From assembly GCA_033030425.1 (NCBI GenBank), contig JAUFSD010000007.1, forward strand, positions 1 to 64,000: DNA of 64,000 bases, given 5' to 3'. Below, in pieces: positions 18,258-31,400 of the stretch. Below the pieces are notes generated by a model, which saw nothing but the letters and a program-made list of their open reading frames with translations, had not been told where the DNA came from and did not search any database. Each line of letters opens with the position of its first letter. Within the stretch, counting starts at the first letter, position 1. The DNA comes from Verpa conica (taxonomy: Eukaryota; Ascomycota; Pezizomycetes; Pezizales; Morchellaceae). A program made the position numbers and the translations under genes.

Positions 18258-21200
18258 CGTCGATCGCTGTTTGTGATTATGGAAAGAGTGATGGGTGGAG
18301 AGTAAGAGGGAGAGTAAGAGGGGGTATTTGTATTTAGGACAATCATTGAGCCTGATAGTAGAAAATAATGCTTCGCCTGTTATTTACAAATGTGGGCTGG
18401 GGCTAGATACCTGGCGAAGCGCCTCTGAGTACCCCCTATGTCAAAATAATAATCACGATGTTTTCTGTAGTTTGGTGTTACTGTGGCGTTGACGTGGAGG
18501 GTTAGGTGCCATGCAGGTACCGCCCGGCAGCCTGGGCTCAGGGGTAGCCACGCGAATGAGGAACATCCGATGCATCTAGAACAGCATCACATCCAAGCGA
18601 GATAAGAGTGACTCGGATATCGATTAGCCGAGATCCGCCCTGCAAGATCTGCCAGTAGGGAATGTTTGTTTGATTCCCGACAGCTGAAAAAACGCCAAAA
18701 CCTCAGTCCACGTCCTTGCGCCCCCCATAGTAATCGATACTTTCACCTAAAACAGTCTAGCAAATATGGCCCTTATTTTAGCTGGTCTAGAAATATTAGT
18801 TGTGTACCATAGAATACCTTCGTTTACCCGATAAAAAAGGGGAACTACCTATACCGGTCAGTGTATCCTTCAACCTTAGGCGGAAAAATTGTTTAGCGGC
18901 TAAAATTTTCAGCTTTCATGTTGTGAAATAAATGCCACAATGGTTTTCCTACAGCAACCTTCCCCCCTACGGTTTCGATTTTAGTGGGCGCAAAAAGCTA
19001 GAAATATGCCTTAATCGAGCTCACATTAGCATAGTTACCTAAATAATTCAATCTCTACCTCTCATTAACTCTAGATAAATATTTCCCCCTTTGGTTTAAT
19101 TTTTATCTCATTACCAATTGTACGTCATGATGTTCTAGTAAACGTCTTACGGGTGTGCGGCTAGTACACCACCCGCAGTGCACATTTAAAAATCACTTGC
19201 AACATTACCGAGTATTGACATAATTTTAACGCTGGGCAAACAATATTATGTATGGGTTAAAATTCGGTATCAAAAGAGGTATATTTTAATAGTACATGGA
19301 AGTGAAATTGAAATTGAAAATTATAAGATTTATTTATAATTCATTGAAAGATTTTATATATTATGACTATCTAGTTATAGAAATACCGTCATACCCACAC
19401 AACCACACGGTACCCCATATATCCCCTGCGCTATCGGCTCCCCTCCTTCCCTTCCTTTCTTCTTTTGTGCTTTTTGGCACTGGTCCAGCGCCACCTGTAC
19501 CCGCACCATTCTTGGCACAAGACCTTTTCTCACGCGAGAGAGAAAAGCACTGCCTGCCTCCTCCCTATCCTCGCTCTATGCTTGGTGCTTGGTTCTTTCT
19601 CACGCGAGATAGAGGTGTACCCTTGCTCCTGTCAGCTGTTTCTCCCTACTTGGCGTTGCTTAACTCCCTTGTGCAAGAAGCTCGAGTCCCCTACATGCTT
19701 GCTTGCTCCAGCGCTGCTTCCCCTATCTACACTCAATACTTACCTCAAGACTCTTACACACGGGGGAAAGCACTCTTGTCCCTGCCTGCCTCCTCCAGCA
19801 GCAAATCGATACCAATAGATAGATATAAAACGTGATATCATGTAGACCGTGGCTCCTATAAAGCGCCAGCGCACTGCAAACCCCTCGAGAAACTATTATT
19901 TCTAACTCCATAGGGCCCGGTAGTGTTCGTAACCGTCCGGGCTCACAGTAACCCAGGACTGGACGGACTATGAGCCATAATCCGTCCCGGGCGAGATTCT
20001 CAAGGACTATAAGGACCTATCTACATTTGCCAAGGAACTTTTTGCACTATTCTAGGAACAGAAATATGTAGTATCTGCCAATCACAGTCTAAGTAGGAAT
20101 GGTAGAGTATGATGGTCGATATGTAGAAAATAGAACCCTAGCCCTAAAGAGTTGACACACTATAGAGCCCTATGCGCTCGTTCCTTACGCCCTGGGCCGC
20201 CCTAGAAAGAGGCTGGGACGGACTATAGAATCATATGGTATCCTGTCATAGCCTAAGGATGGACGGACTGCCCCATTGTGGACACTAGACTACGGTAGCT
20301 GCATGAGAGTCCCCTACCCGACGCTGTACGGCAGCTGGGCCACACAAGAGTATGTCTAAAAACTGGCATATAGGGAAAAAGACCTCTTTTGCGGCCGTCT
20401 AGATTACACCGTGGGGTAAAGGCCACCTCTTAAGCTGAGCCGGTGGTCCAAACGGCGAAAATCTACCCCGAACCCCCCTCTCACACCACACGAAACCAAT
20501 TAGATCGACAACCGGAACAATATTATCGACGATCGAAGCGCAATCATCGGTATCGAAAATGAAAATATCGATAACAGTTAGGGTTTGTCGACAGGAACGT
20601 TGATAGGAGGAGTATCCTATTCATGACTATTTAGTGAAGGGATAGAGGAATGACCTGATGGATTGTGATGATGGATTGTGATAAGGAGAAACTCTTACGA
20701 GATCGAGCTGCATAAGCAGCTTGGGCCGGTTACAGGGTGAAGGACATGTTGAGAATGTACGAGGAGATAAGTGTTTCCATCCGCTCTTTTTTTTCTTTCC
20801 TTTGTAGTGGGGAATGTAGTTGCATAGGGCTCAGGGCCTTGGTTATGTTTTCCTTTGTCCTTTTCCGCTGTCACAGCCACCCCCATAAAGAGACTCCTTT
20901 TTTGGACCATACATGTACCATAGAAACTCGAGAAATTCGCTATGCGGGTGTCGCCGCCACGTACTATTAAAGTGTCTTCTAGACCTATTTATGCCCTCCC
21001 TAAACCGATTAAAGCTAGCTGGAGATAATTATCCTTACGATCAGATAGCTACATACTATATGTTTGATAGGAAGTGGAGGCAGCGCCCGCATAGCTAATT
21101 TCTCGAGTTTCTACAGTAATATAAAAACAGCCTCAGAGTTCTCTGAGACAAAAAAGAAAGTTTACGCGGGAAAACCTTTTCAATGCCCGAATACCGAAAA

Positions 21201-22401
21201 CCACTGTGGGATGAGATAAATTGTACGATTGGTTGAATACACATTGAGGCTCAGTTATGGCCAGTAAGGCTAGATGCCAAGGTCAGCTCAAACAGGCATT
21301 GGCCACTAGTAATATTCTATGCTCTCACAGCTCCGTTTGTTATGGCCGATATAATAATGTATTAATTTACGAGATTCGACCCCCCCTGTAGCCAGGGTTA
21401 ATATGTGTTTTTGCGAAATTTTGAGAGTTTTACTCTGTATTAGTAAAAGTTTGTGTATTTCTGGCGCTATTTCCAGGAATTTCCACGGCTCCCAACTGTT
21501 CCAGCACCTGTTAACTATATGAACCTCCAGCCACGGTACTTTCAACCGTTGCCTAAGACAGGCATAGTCCCTCTTGCTACCCAGGCAGGCAGGCAGGGCA
21601 ATCTTAGTTAGGGTTAAAACCACGTAAAGAACCCCGGGAAAAATCCATAAAACGTTATTTAAACATCTATGAGCGCAGGCACAAGTAATAAATACCCTTG
21701 TACTATAAGGTATACCTAGTGGCAGGGGTGGTGGTGGCTTACAAGCGAGGCCCATAGTAACCAAGCATGAGAGAGCACTCGATCATTCACTCTCAAATCA
21801 TATTAGTATGCTTTGTTGCGGCCTTATAAATGCGAAATCAGTTTACTGATTTAGGGCAAGGAGTACAACCTCTGTCTAGAATTTATATACAACACCCAAT
21901 AATTTTTATCTGAAGCACCAATCATTCTAGAATAGGGTTGTACTAAAGTATACTCATATATACACCATTAGCAGAACCTCTCCACAAGGGTATTTTGTGT
22001 CATGTACCTATAAATCTCGTTTACTACAAACCACTCCTACCACCACTATGTATACTTTAGGGTATAGTATTCTTTGTTGCTTGTACCTCTGTTCATAAAG
22101 ATTCAAATTCTGTGGATTTTTCCCGTGATTTTCTACGTGATTTTTGCTGGCCCGAGTCATCAAATATCTAGAGGATACCTTGCCTGCCTGCGCTAGGGGG
22201 ACCTGGTCTATTCGGAGCATGTCTTGGACAAAGGTTTTGTTTTTTTCTAGCATATATTAAAGTATTCAGGCATCGGAAGTTGCGGCGCTAAGATTGCAAT
22301 CATTGGAAACGTTTTCTGAATCACAGAAGCCTAAGCCAAAACATCCGAAAATCCATTCCAATACCTCTACACGAGTACTAAATCCTAATTACCTCGCAAC
22401 C
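18258..22401. other. 4-kb gene-free interval
   Basis: Only short overlapping frames without recognisable domains. The largest, a minus-strand frame at 21306-21764 and a plus-strand one at 19296-19835, show low complexity and no codon-pattern support. TTTCTCACGCGAGA and CTGCCTGCCTCCTCC each occur twice near 19.5-19.8 kb, suggesting small local duplications. Confidence 0.45.
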
Positions 22402-25400
22402 CTATGAAGATACAGTCTGCAACGGGTACATAATACGAAATAAAGTGTTCTCCATTGCCCGCATTACTCGCCATGTTTCCACACACTTTTCCTCCAATTC
22501 CCAAGCTGGGACGTTTAGCTGCATCCAGTTGGCCTCGGATAAGAACGCCGCCTGCTTGCGTACTGTGTCACGAATGTCGTTGAGTTTTGTCCCGAGGCCA
22601 CATGCACCCTGCTCCCCGCCGACGCCACCAGTCAAATCCATCCGAAGTTTAACTGCATGTTTAGTCCTTTTGTAAAGTTTCTCAATTCTTTTGACCTCTT
22701 GAATCAACTGCACGACATGGCCAAAGAGAACGCCGGCTCTTCGAATCTCTGCCGTCCTGCTGAGAGGGCTGCGCGTGTTGAGGGCCTTGACAATACGTTG
22801 GACATATGCGATAGTCTCCCCTGACACCGAATTACGGAAGTCCCGACGTAGTTTAAGTAACTGGCGTTTCCTTCTCCAAGCCCGTTGGATAACTATGGCA
22901 GAGGCGGGCTCACGCTTTCGGGGGTTAAGCAAGTTCAAAATAAACTCGATACGCTGTAGGCTCTTATTCACCTCCCCTATTCTCAACTCCAGGTCTTGTG
23001 ATGTGATTTCTAGTCGAGTCCAATTTTCCTTCGCAAAGAAGCTAGTGTTTTCTGCTACCTTTTGTTGGATCTCAAGTAGCTTCTCCCATCTTACATAGGC
23101 AGACTCAATCAGCTCAATCCCTCCGTTTTTCATGATTCGTTGGGCTTCGTCTCTCGATTCCGTGTATATCCTATCGACTCTTTCGCTAAAAAGATAGAGC
23201 TGTATACCCTCACTGAATAGGACATATCGAACTCGTAGACTTTCCATTTTTCCCAGGTGGGAAAAATCAACCATATCCTGACAGAATTTCCTGATAAAGC
23301 AGATACCTTTACCGATAGGACTGTTGAAAAACTCTCTCCTTTTGAGAATGAGGGGATATTGTAATTTCCACATCCGTTGGATCTTGGTAACAGCTGGTTC
23401 AACATGCCCATAGTGTTTGAGAAATTCATCGGTTGTGGGGTTCTCGTCTAGGGTTATTTCTTTCTCGGCTGTTTTGAACCTACGGTCTTCAAGCAAAAGT
23501 CTTGAGACGGCTGGCTCGAGAAAATAGAAGAAACTCGGGCCACGTTGTGTCGCTTTGACGATACGTGGGCGGTCTTTGCCGTTATAAATATTGAAGGAGG
23601 ATAGGTATTTGTGGCCTAGATTGACATGTGATGTGCACCCCCGTAGGTCCGTTGACATTGCGAACCGCAGAGTGAGTGTCTATAGATATATTGTTAGGAT
23701 GTAATAACTGGTCTTATGATTGGATGTACTTACCTCATCGACTAGGGATCTTGCCTGACTGCATCTGATATTTAAACCAGTTCCAGGAGCCGTCGGCCAT
23801 GAATAGGTATTCAAGATACATGTTGTCAGAAAATGTATGTTGCGGCGAGCAAATATGATAATGCCTTGACCCTTGGCTCTTATGCGCCCTGATACTTTGT
23901 GCTGGAAATGTTCATCGCTATTTATTTTCTTAATGAGTGAACAAAAGCTTTGAATGAGTAAAAGAAGGGTTTCCCTATGGCGGCTCCTCCGGGCTATATC
24001 CAAGCGCTGAGGCGTCTCAGGTAGCATCTGGTCGTACATTTCAATCCAACCCTGTGGCAATATTATATCCCCTGGATTGCTCATGTATATCTTTTGGCCA
24101 GAAAAGATAGGATGAATCAGCTTGGGTAAAAAACATATAATAAGTGGAAAGTATTTTAATCTATACCAGGTAGGTTGCCCGTTTCTCATAGAGGGCAATG
24201 ACCGCATGATACGAATGAAGATCCAAACAACCAATGTTTTGTATTATCGTATCGAGGGCCGTGACTGACTGTTGCCCCAATCCTGCATGAAGACTAGCGC
24301 TGATTTTTTGTAGAAGCTTCCAGCTCTCCTCAGCTACCGGATTTCTCGTGACCTTGAGATCCAAACTTCTCTCAAAGTTGGGGCGCAGACCTGATACGAC
24401 TTAGTAGTTAAATAAGCATTATAGATAAGTAGAAGCTGACCAAGACTTTGCGCAACCTGAAGTTGTTCAAGCATTGACGACACGTCGCGTATTTTGTCTA
24501 GTTCATCGTTATTCTTTAGCCGAAAGAATAAAAGTTGGGCTAGCCCCCCGTAGACTCCGACATGAACACTATTTCGTTTCACAATCTCATTCTTTATCAT
24601 CATCAAAGCCTCTGGTGCTTGCTCCACGGACGATATGTATGTTATCCTTAGTAACAAACGTTCTAGCCAACTTCTCTCTGTCAATGAAACGTTAGTACAA
24701 GGTCTCTGAGAAATATCAAACTGGGTTAATTACGGCGTGGACGGTAGCTCTTCAAGAATGCTTCGGGGGCCAAGGTATCGAATTTTCGGTGATACAGAGG
24801 CAGAAGACTACAAAAGATAGAGGCTATGTGAAGAATATGCTACAATCTCGTTAATGTCAAACAAAAATCCCGCAGCGTTGAAGATCACCTTTGTCATGGC
24901 TAGGTTTTCTGCTGCTCCCAGAAGTGTGTGGGAGAGCTCACACTGCCCGGTGGGTTTACGACAGAATCCTGCGCATTGTTAGCTCCCAACCATCGAATCC
25001 GGGACTTAGTGACTTTCCTCTATATTGGACGCTATAGCACGGTTCTGTGTCATGAAGGAGTTGCCTTGCCTTCTCGTTTAGCTCATCTATTGCTCGACAT
25101 AGATTTGTCACTATCCACTGAGAAATAGCACGTTCTAAACAAATCCGTTTCTTCTTAATACTGAGGCCACTATCATCGACTTCAACAAGCGATGATTGTA
25201 GAACCACCAACGAATTTCTATTTTCTCGGCAAGGAAGGATACCCAAGATGTTTAGCAGAGGTACCGGAGTGTTGGAGTCAATGATCAGTCCCTTGGTAAG
25301 CCTGACAGCAGCATTTATAGACTCCACCGGAAGCTCCATTATGCTATGGGCCGAGTCTATAAATGCACTCGCCTTTAAAGTGACCTACCCTCTGTTAGTA

Positions 25401-28400
25401 AATATAACCCATACTAGAGTCTAACTTCATACAATTAAGTCAAAAATTATTTTCATCCATGTTTCCCGAAAAACAAGCTCCCCGTAGGAAATCTGGTGAC
25501 TCCAGAACTGACTAAGTTGCCGAGGAAGGCTAGACCAGAACGACGTCAAAGACGGCACATCTGATAGCCATGAACATTTTGGGGCCCAGGTGGGCTCTGA
25601 TATAAAAAGATTTGCCGTCTCTGATGATAAGTTATCGTGTAAAAGCTTGACCTGCCAGCAACTATAGACTTCAACTCGTTCGTTTTGTGGTAGCAGCTGC
25701 ATACATCCATATCGCTCACCCAGGTGCCAGGCTTTGAAAATGTCTCCATGGGCAATTGCAAGCCTACAAGCCTCAGAGTATCTACCCTGCTGAATAAACA
25801 ACGTCGATAGAAGATCTGGAATCTCATATTCACGGAAGAATTCTTCCTTCTCATCGTCGTTTAATGTGGATGCAGCGAGTTCTCTCAGGTTTGAAGATAT
25901 CTTGCCACGTTTGAGAAGCAAGACACAAAGCCTTGTATAGTGACGTTGGTAGCCAGGACTTAGATGCATACCGTACCTATTAATAACGGTTAGCACGACC
26001 TTTCTCAGGTGCGGCGCCAAGAATAGGTTGAATGCATACTCGTTTATATATAGGACAAGGCTGTCGAATTTACTTCCTTTTGCTAAGATAGAGGCTCCAT
26101 CGTCATGACGTCCAGCTAGCGCGAAGTTCTTCGCTGCCTTTTCAAAAAGGTTGGCCTGGGCAAACAGATTGGCAGCTCGTGAAAACTCGCTATTTTCTGC
26201 AAAAATATCTATAAAATATGTTAGGACTCATACAAAAAATTCAAACAAGCATTACGAATCAATTACCCCCTGCTTTGTTAAAGTCTCCAAGGGCTTCGTA
26301 ACAGGCCGCTTTACGAAGCGTCTGCCCACACTCATCAAACAGCGTTATGGCTTCCTGAAAATACTGCTCAGATATTTCATCGCTTCCTCTGGCTAATAAT
26401 GCCTTGGCTTTTCGTTCAGTAATCAAACCTCTAGCCAAAGAACTACCTCTCTTATTGTTAGCTCGTCTAAAACACAGAAGCGCCTATAGAAATAACTATT
26501 AGTTTGTATCTAGACGCTGTGGGTAGGGGTTCCAAACACTGTCATAGTTCTTGTTCTCAATAAACTGGTACCCCCGTTGTAACCAGATTTCAACATTCGC
26601 GTTTTGCCCCGGGCGAAGTTGCATTAACATCTCGCTTGCCTATCACTATTTTAGCTCTAAACCCCTGATACTTAACCTATAAATATTGATATCATACGTT
26701 ACTATCATTTATATGAACCCTATGAACGTTAGAGGCCCATAGCTGGAGTATGGGGTCAACACTAGCAGGTCTACTCTCGAAGAACCAAAGTCTATTCTGA
26801 CACCTGGTTATTGCAACGTATAATTGCTTATGCTCAATCAGTCAATTTTTCGCATATCAAACTTTCACAAGGCATACCTTTAACTCCGAGCACAATTCCT
26901 AGTCACCCAGGTAAGAATATATCAGCACCGTTTATATCCGGTCAATGATTTAGAAATTACCATATGCCTTGTAGGAGCGAACTCGTTAGAATTGACCCGT
27001 AGAGCAGCCCGTAATGCCTGTATACATTCGCTTGTGCTGAAGAAATCGAATAAGAGGACATCTTCAAATTCCATACCCTTACTCTCCAGGATAGTTAATA
27101 TTAGAGCGAAGTCACCAATCTTTCTGTGAAGCTTTTCTTTCTGAGCATCGTCTCGAACAATTATGACCTGGTCTGCACCGAACTGGGCAGGATCGGCATC
27201 TAGATTAGTGGCACCAAACATGCTACTAGAAAGGATCTCCGAACCAAAGCCAACTACCTTTGTCAGTCGCTATAATAGTATTTCTAGGGTTCTACTCACC
27301 AAAGATGACTGGTTTCGGGCCAGTGAACTGCCCCTTCTCGTCATCCATATCATCCACCATACTTGGGAAGCCTGTGGAATTTAGCTTCGCTACCGCTAAG
27401 CCTTAGAGTGCAACATACTGTCATATAGTAACCTCATCACAGATGTTGCGAGGTTAAGTATTTCTTGGTGAGTACGATAATTCTTATATAGTTTGCGTAT
27501 ATCTGGGAGAGTATTATGACTTGTTGAGAAGCGCGCATAGAGAAGGTCTTTGACGTTCTGAAAACGAAAAACGGAATCTTTCGAGATTGATTGCGCAGTG
27601 TCGCCAGCTGAATCAAAACGAATCAATATATATATTTGAAGCAAGGGATGTGTAGTACCAAAATTGATGGCGCTAGGAGCCTTAATTAAATGGAGCAGCA
27701 TCATGAGCTCGAGAAGCCTTTGATCTTGGACCTCTATAGAAAATCAGCACTGAGCTGTTACTAAGGGCGTAGCACCACGCTCACTTACCATCGACGTAGA
27801 TCTCATCAAACGCACTTTCGATTCTACCTTTCATCTCTCGGTTTTTTAAAATGCCGTTGAGAATATCCCTTGCTCGATCAATATCGTCAAGATCACCGTG
27901 TTCCCGTTTAATCTGTTCATAGCGTAAGTAGATATCATACACGTGGTTTCGATCTACCTCGATTGGTGAAATCCGATACCCCTCAGAGATATACTCGTCG
28001 CGTGTCAGAGGCTTGAAATCAATTGAACGACACGCAGATCCCTTAATGACGCCAATAATCTCCATGAATGCCAGTGTAGAGGAGATTGTAGTCAATGTTT
28101 TTGGGAAGGTTGGCCAGTACTGTTCGCTAAACACCTCGAAATCAACGACCTGACTCCTTCTGAAAAGTTTTCTACGTGTGCCCTTTCCCACATTCCTAGT
28201 ATGTACGTCCTTTTTAGGTCCACTTTGGATAGGGATAAAGGAAAATTCATTTCTCTCTGCAGCCCTGATACATCGGTTAGCCAAATCTCTCTGGACCAGG
28301 GATCAGTCAATACCTCAGTGTGTTCTCTAGTAGCTTTATAAAATAGTTGAATGTGCAGACAAGAGGGAAATCTTCTGCTAGGATCGTGAAGATTGTGTGA

Positions 28401-31400
28401 TTGACCTCTCTTTCATCGTCGCCGAGTATTAATGAGTTACCGTCCCCACTTGATTGCCATATTGAAATAGTTGTGGGATCATGAGTTGCAATCAGTCGTT
28501 TAGTATAGCCCTTCAACTTATGTGAAAGTACATGAGACCGAGTAAGCAACACCTAGCACCCATAGTGAGACTGGCATCTATTATAAGTGCTATGAGAGAT
28601 CTACCTGACGTGGTAAGTTATTTGCACCAGTGATCTTGGAAGACACGTATCGCCCGAATAACTTATATACTAAACAGGTCGTTTTCCCTGTGCCACTTCT
28701 ACCTTGGATCAACGTTGAAGCTCTCGTTTCCTTCACAATTTCTAACTCTTCCTCTGCGAGACATAATGGATACTCAGCAGTTAGATTCTCTGCCCGAATG
28801 TTTTTGAAGGTGAGATGTGTCACGGTGTAAAATTTATCTGGAGATACGCACATTATGTAAGCATGCCGCACCGTATTGTATATATGGAGAGCTCAGACAA
28901 CTAAGAGACATGGCATCCTCCATCCCCTCTATTTTCTCAGTTTTTGAAATTCAACACCAAATTTTTGCGTGGCAACCGTTTTTCCCCACCAAACTCACCA
29001 AAATCCCAGGCTTCAAAATGCCAAGCCCTGACCCCTCTCTTGCTGAAATTTACGACAACCTACAAACTGGTCTCATAGACCATGAAATAGGCGTGCCAAA
29101 CTCCTCCCTCATCTCTAACACCGTCGCCAACGCTATGAATGACGACAACACCTCCCCCATGGAGAAGCTGCTCCTCACCCTCCTTTGTTCCACCTTCAAG
29201 GTCGCGGCCCAGGCTAAACACGCCGTCCTCGAACTCTCCCATCAACTCGATTCCATCACGGCCGCTGTCGATGACATTCAGACAAAGACTCGGTACGCCT
29301 CCAATCACCCCCCCACCAGCGTCTACGACCGCTTCGAGAGACTCGAGGCCATCGTTAAGAACATTAAAAGTTCAGTCTCTTCCCCTCCTACAACCTTTTC
29401 CCACCAAAGAACCCAACCAGCCGTCCCTGCTGGTCCCTCTTACCAGAGCCCACCCGCCAAATCCTCCCCCACGCCGGTCACTGTCACTGAAAAGATGTCC
29501 TACGTTGACGCAGCCAAGTCGGCTGCTAACATTACCACCCCAAAGACTACCAAGAAGACCACCAACCCTCGTCCCAGGCAACCAAAAGTCACGGAGGATA
29601 AGCCCAAGACCTTGCCAACTGCCCAGCGAAGGTTCTTTTCGTCCAGACAGACCCCCTCTCCCCTCAAAGACTCCGAATCCCTCGTTCAACGCCTTCCTGC
29701 CCTCTTAGGCCAGTTCCTCGCTAAAGGAGGACAAGTTGCCCCCGTCACCTCGCTTACAGTCTCCATCAACCAACGTGGAGCTGTCTCAGTCACCGCCCCC
29801 CCTACGGTCCCAGCCTCCACATACGCCCCCTTCTTCAAAGGACTCACCGCCATTCTCAATCAAACGGTCAATGATTCCTCTAACCCGTTTCAGTTGTTCA
29901 AGCAAGCTCCTACCACCTGTGACGTCGCTGTCAGAGGCATCCCGCTAAGCGAGTTCCCCGACCTCACCCACCTTAAAAAAGCCTTCCCTGAAGCAGTGAA
30001 ACTCGCTACAGGGATCACTCCTCTCGACACCCGCTTTCTCACGGCCGATGACACCGCCCGAAATGCCCAGAAGTTCTCAACAGTTGTCATCACTGTTACA
30101 GCTGAGGAAGCAGCCATTATTGGCACCACCATCAGACTCTTCTCACGCCCCCGCCACTGCTCCGTCATGTGGTCAGCCTCCAAAGCCACCCTTTGCCGCA
30201 ACTGCTACAAATTCGGCCACCCAACCGAAGGGTGTAAACAAAAAGAGCCCACCTGCCCCATCTGCTCCCTAGGTCACCCTAGGGACAAACACCAGTGCGC
30301 CGTTACCACGTGCCCTGGCCACGTCCGCCCAAAACCCAACTGCTGCGTCGCCTCCCCCTCCAAGTGCGTCAACTGTGGGGGTAACCACACGGCAAACTTC
30401 TCGAAATGCACCCACCGCATTTCCATCATTAACAAGCTCAGAGACGGACCTACCCAGGAGGCCCAACCCTCTTCAGATGCCACCGAGGAAGTGGCAATGA
30501 AAGACACCATCTAAAATGTTTAGTGCGACCACTAAACATTCTTCTTCTTTTAACATCATCCAACACAACTGCGCCGGGAGCAACAATGTGTTTCTTTCTC
30601 TATTCTCAAATCCAGTTGTTCACTCGTCACAGGTCATAGCTGTGCAAGAACCCCCGTTGTTTAACCGCTCTCCTTTAGTTGCACCCAACTTCGCCCTCTT
30701 TAAACCCACACCCACACTTCAGTCAGATAAAGTGTCAGTGTGCTTTTATGTCAATCTTTCCTTTTTGGATAAGAATTCCGTTACCCAGACCCCCTCGCAC
30801 CGAGGGGACATTGCCTTTATTACACTACATTTTACAACTTCAAATCGTTCCTTTTTATCCTTAACACTCGTTAATGTTTACAACAGACAGGTGTCTGACT
30901 CTGTCAGATCTGTCCCTCCCTACATGGCCTTTCCGGCCTCGTCTGTCCCTACCACTGTTGTTGGCGACTTTAATGTTCACTCTCCTGCTGCGGACCCCCT
31001 ACGAAAGCTCTCCACAACAGAACTAAATCTTTCCACTCCCTACTTTAGATTAGCCAACCAACTTGGCTTTTCGCTCATTAACACACCTGGGAAATACACC
31101 AGAATCTCTCCCGACTCGAGAAAGCGACACAGCGTTATCGACTTTACCTGGGCTAATCATTCTGCAACTCAATTAATTCAAAAATGGCTGATCCCACCAG
31201 TCCCCACAGGCTCAGATCACAGGGTCATACTCTGTCAGCTGGCCCCTCCGGACTCTGATTTCACTCCCTACAACACCCCCAATTGGTTTCTCACTAACTG
31301 GGACCTTATCGCCCCCCAGCTAAGCGAGCTTCAGCTTCCCCCTGACTCCCCCGACCTAGATAACTGGTTCGACGAGTCCTTTAATCAACTTCACAACGTT

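Noticed and set aside
19296..19835. Plus-strand frame of 179 codons
   Set aside because: Pyrimidine-rich, with overlapping frames in another phase and internal short repeats. No recognisable domain or splice context.
28853..28910. LINE ORF1 starting upstream of the element or at the ATG at 28910
   Set aside because: Those positions are host sequence or the target duplication. The first element-encoded ATG is at 29018.
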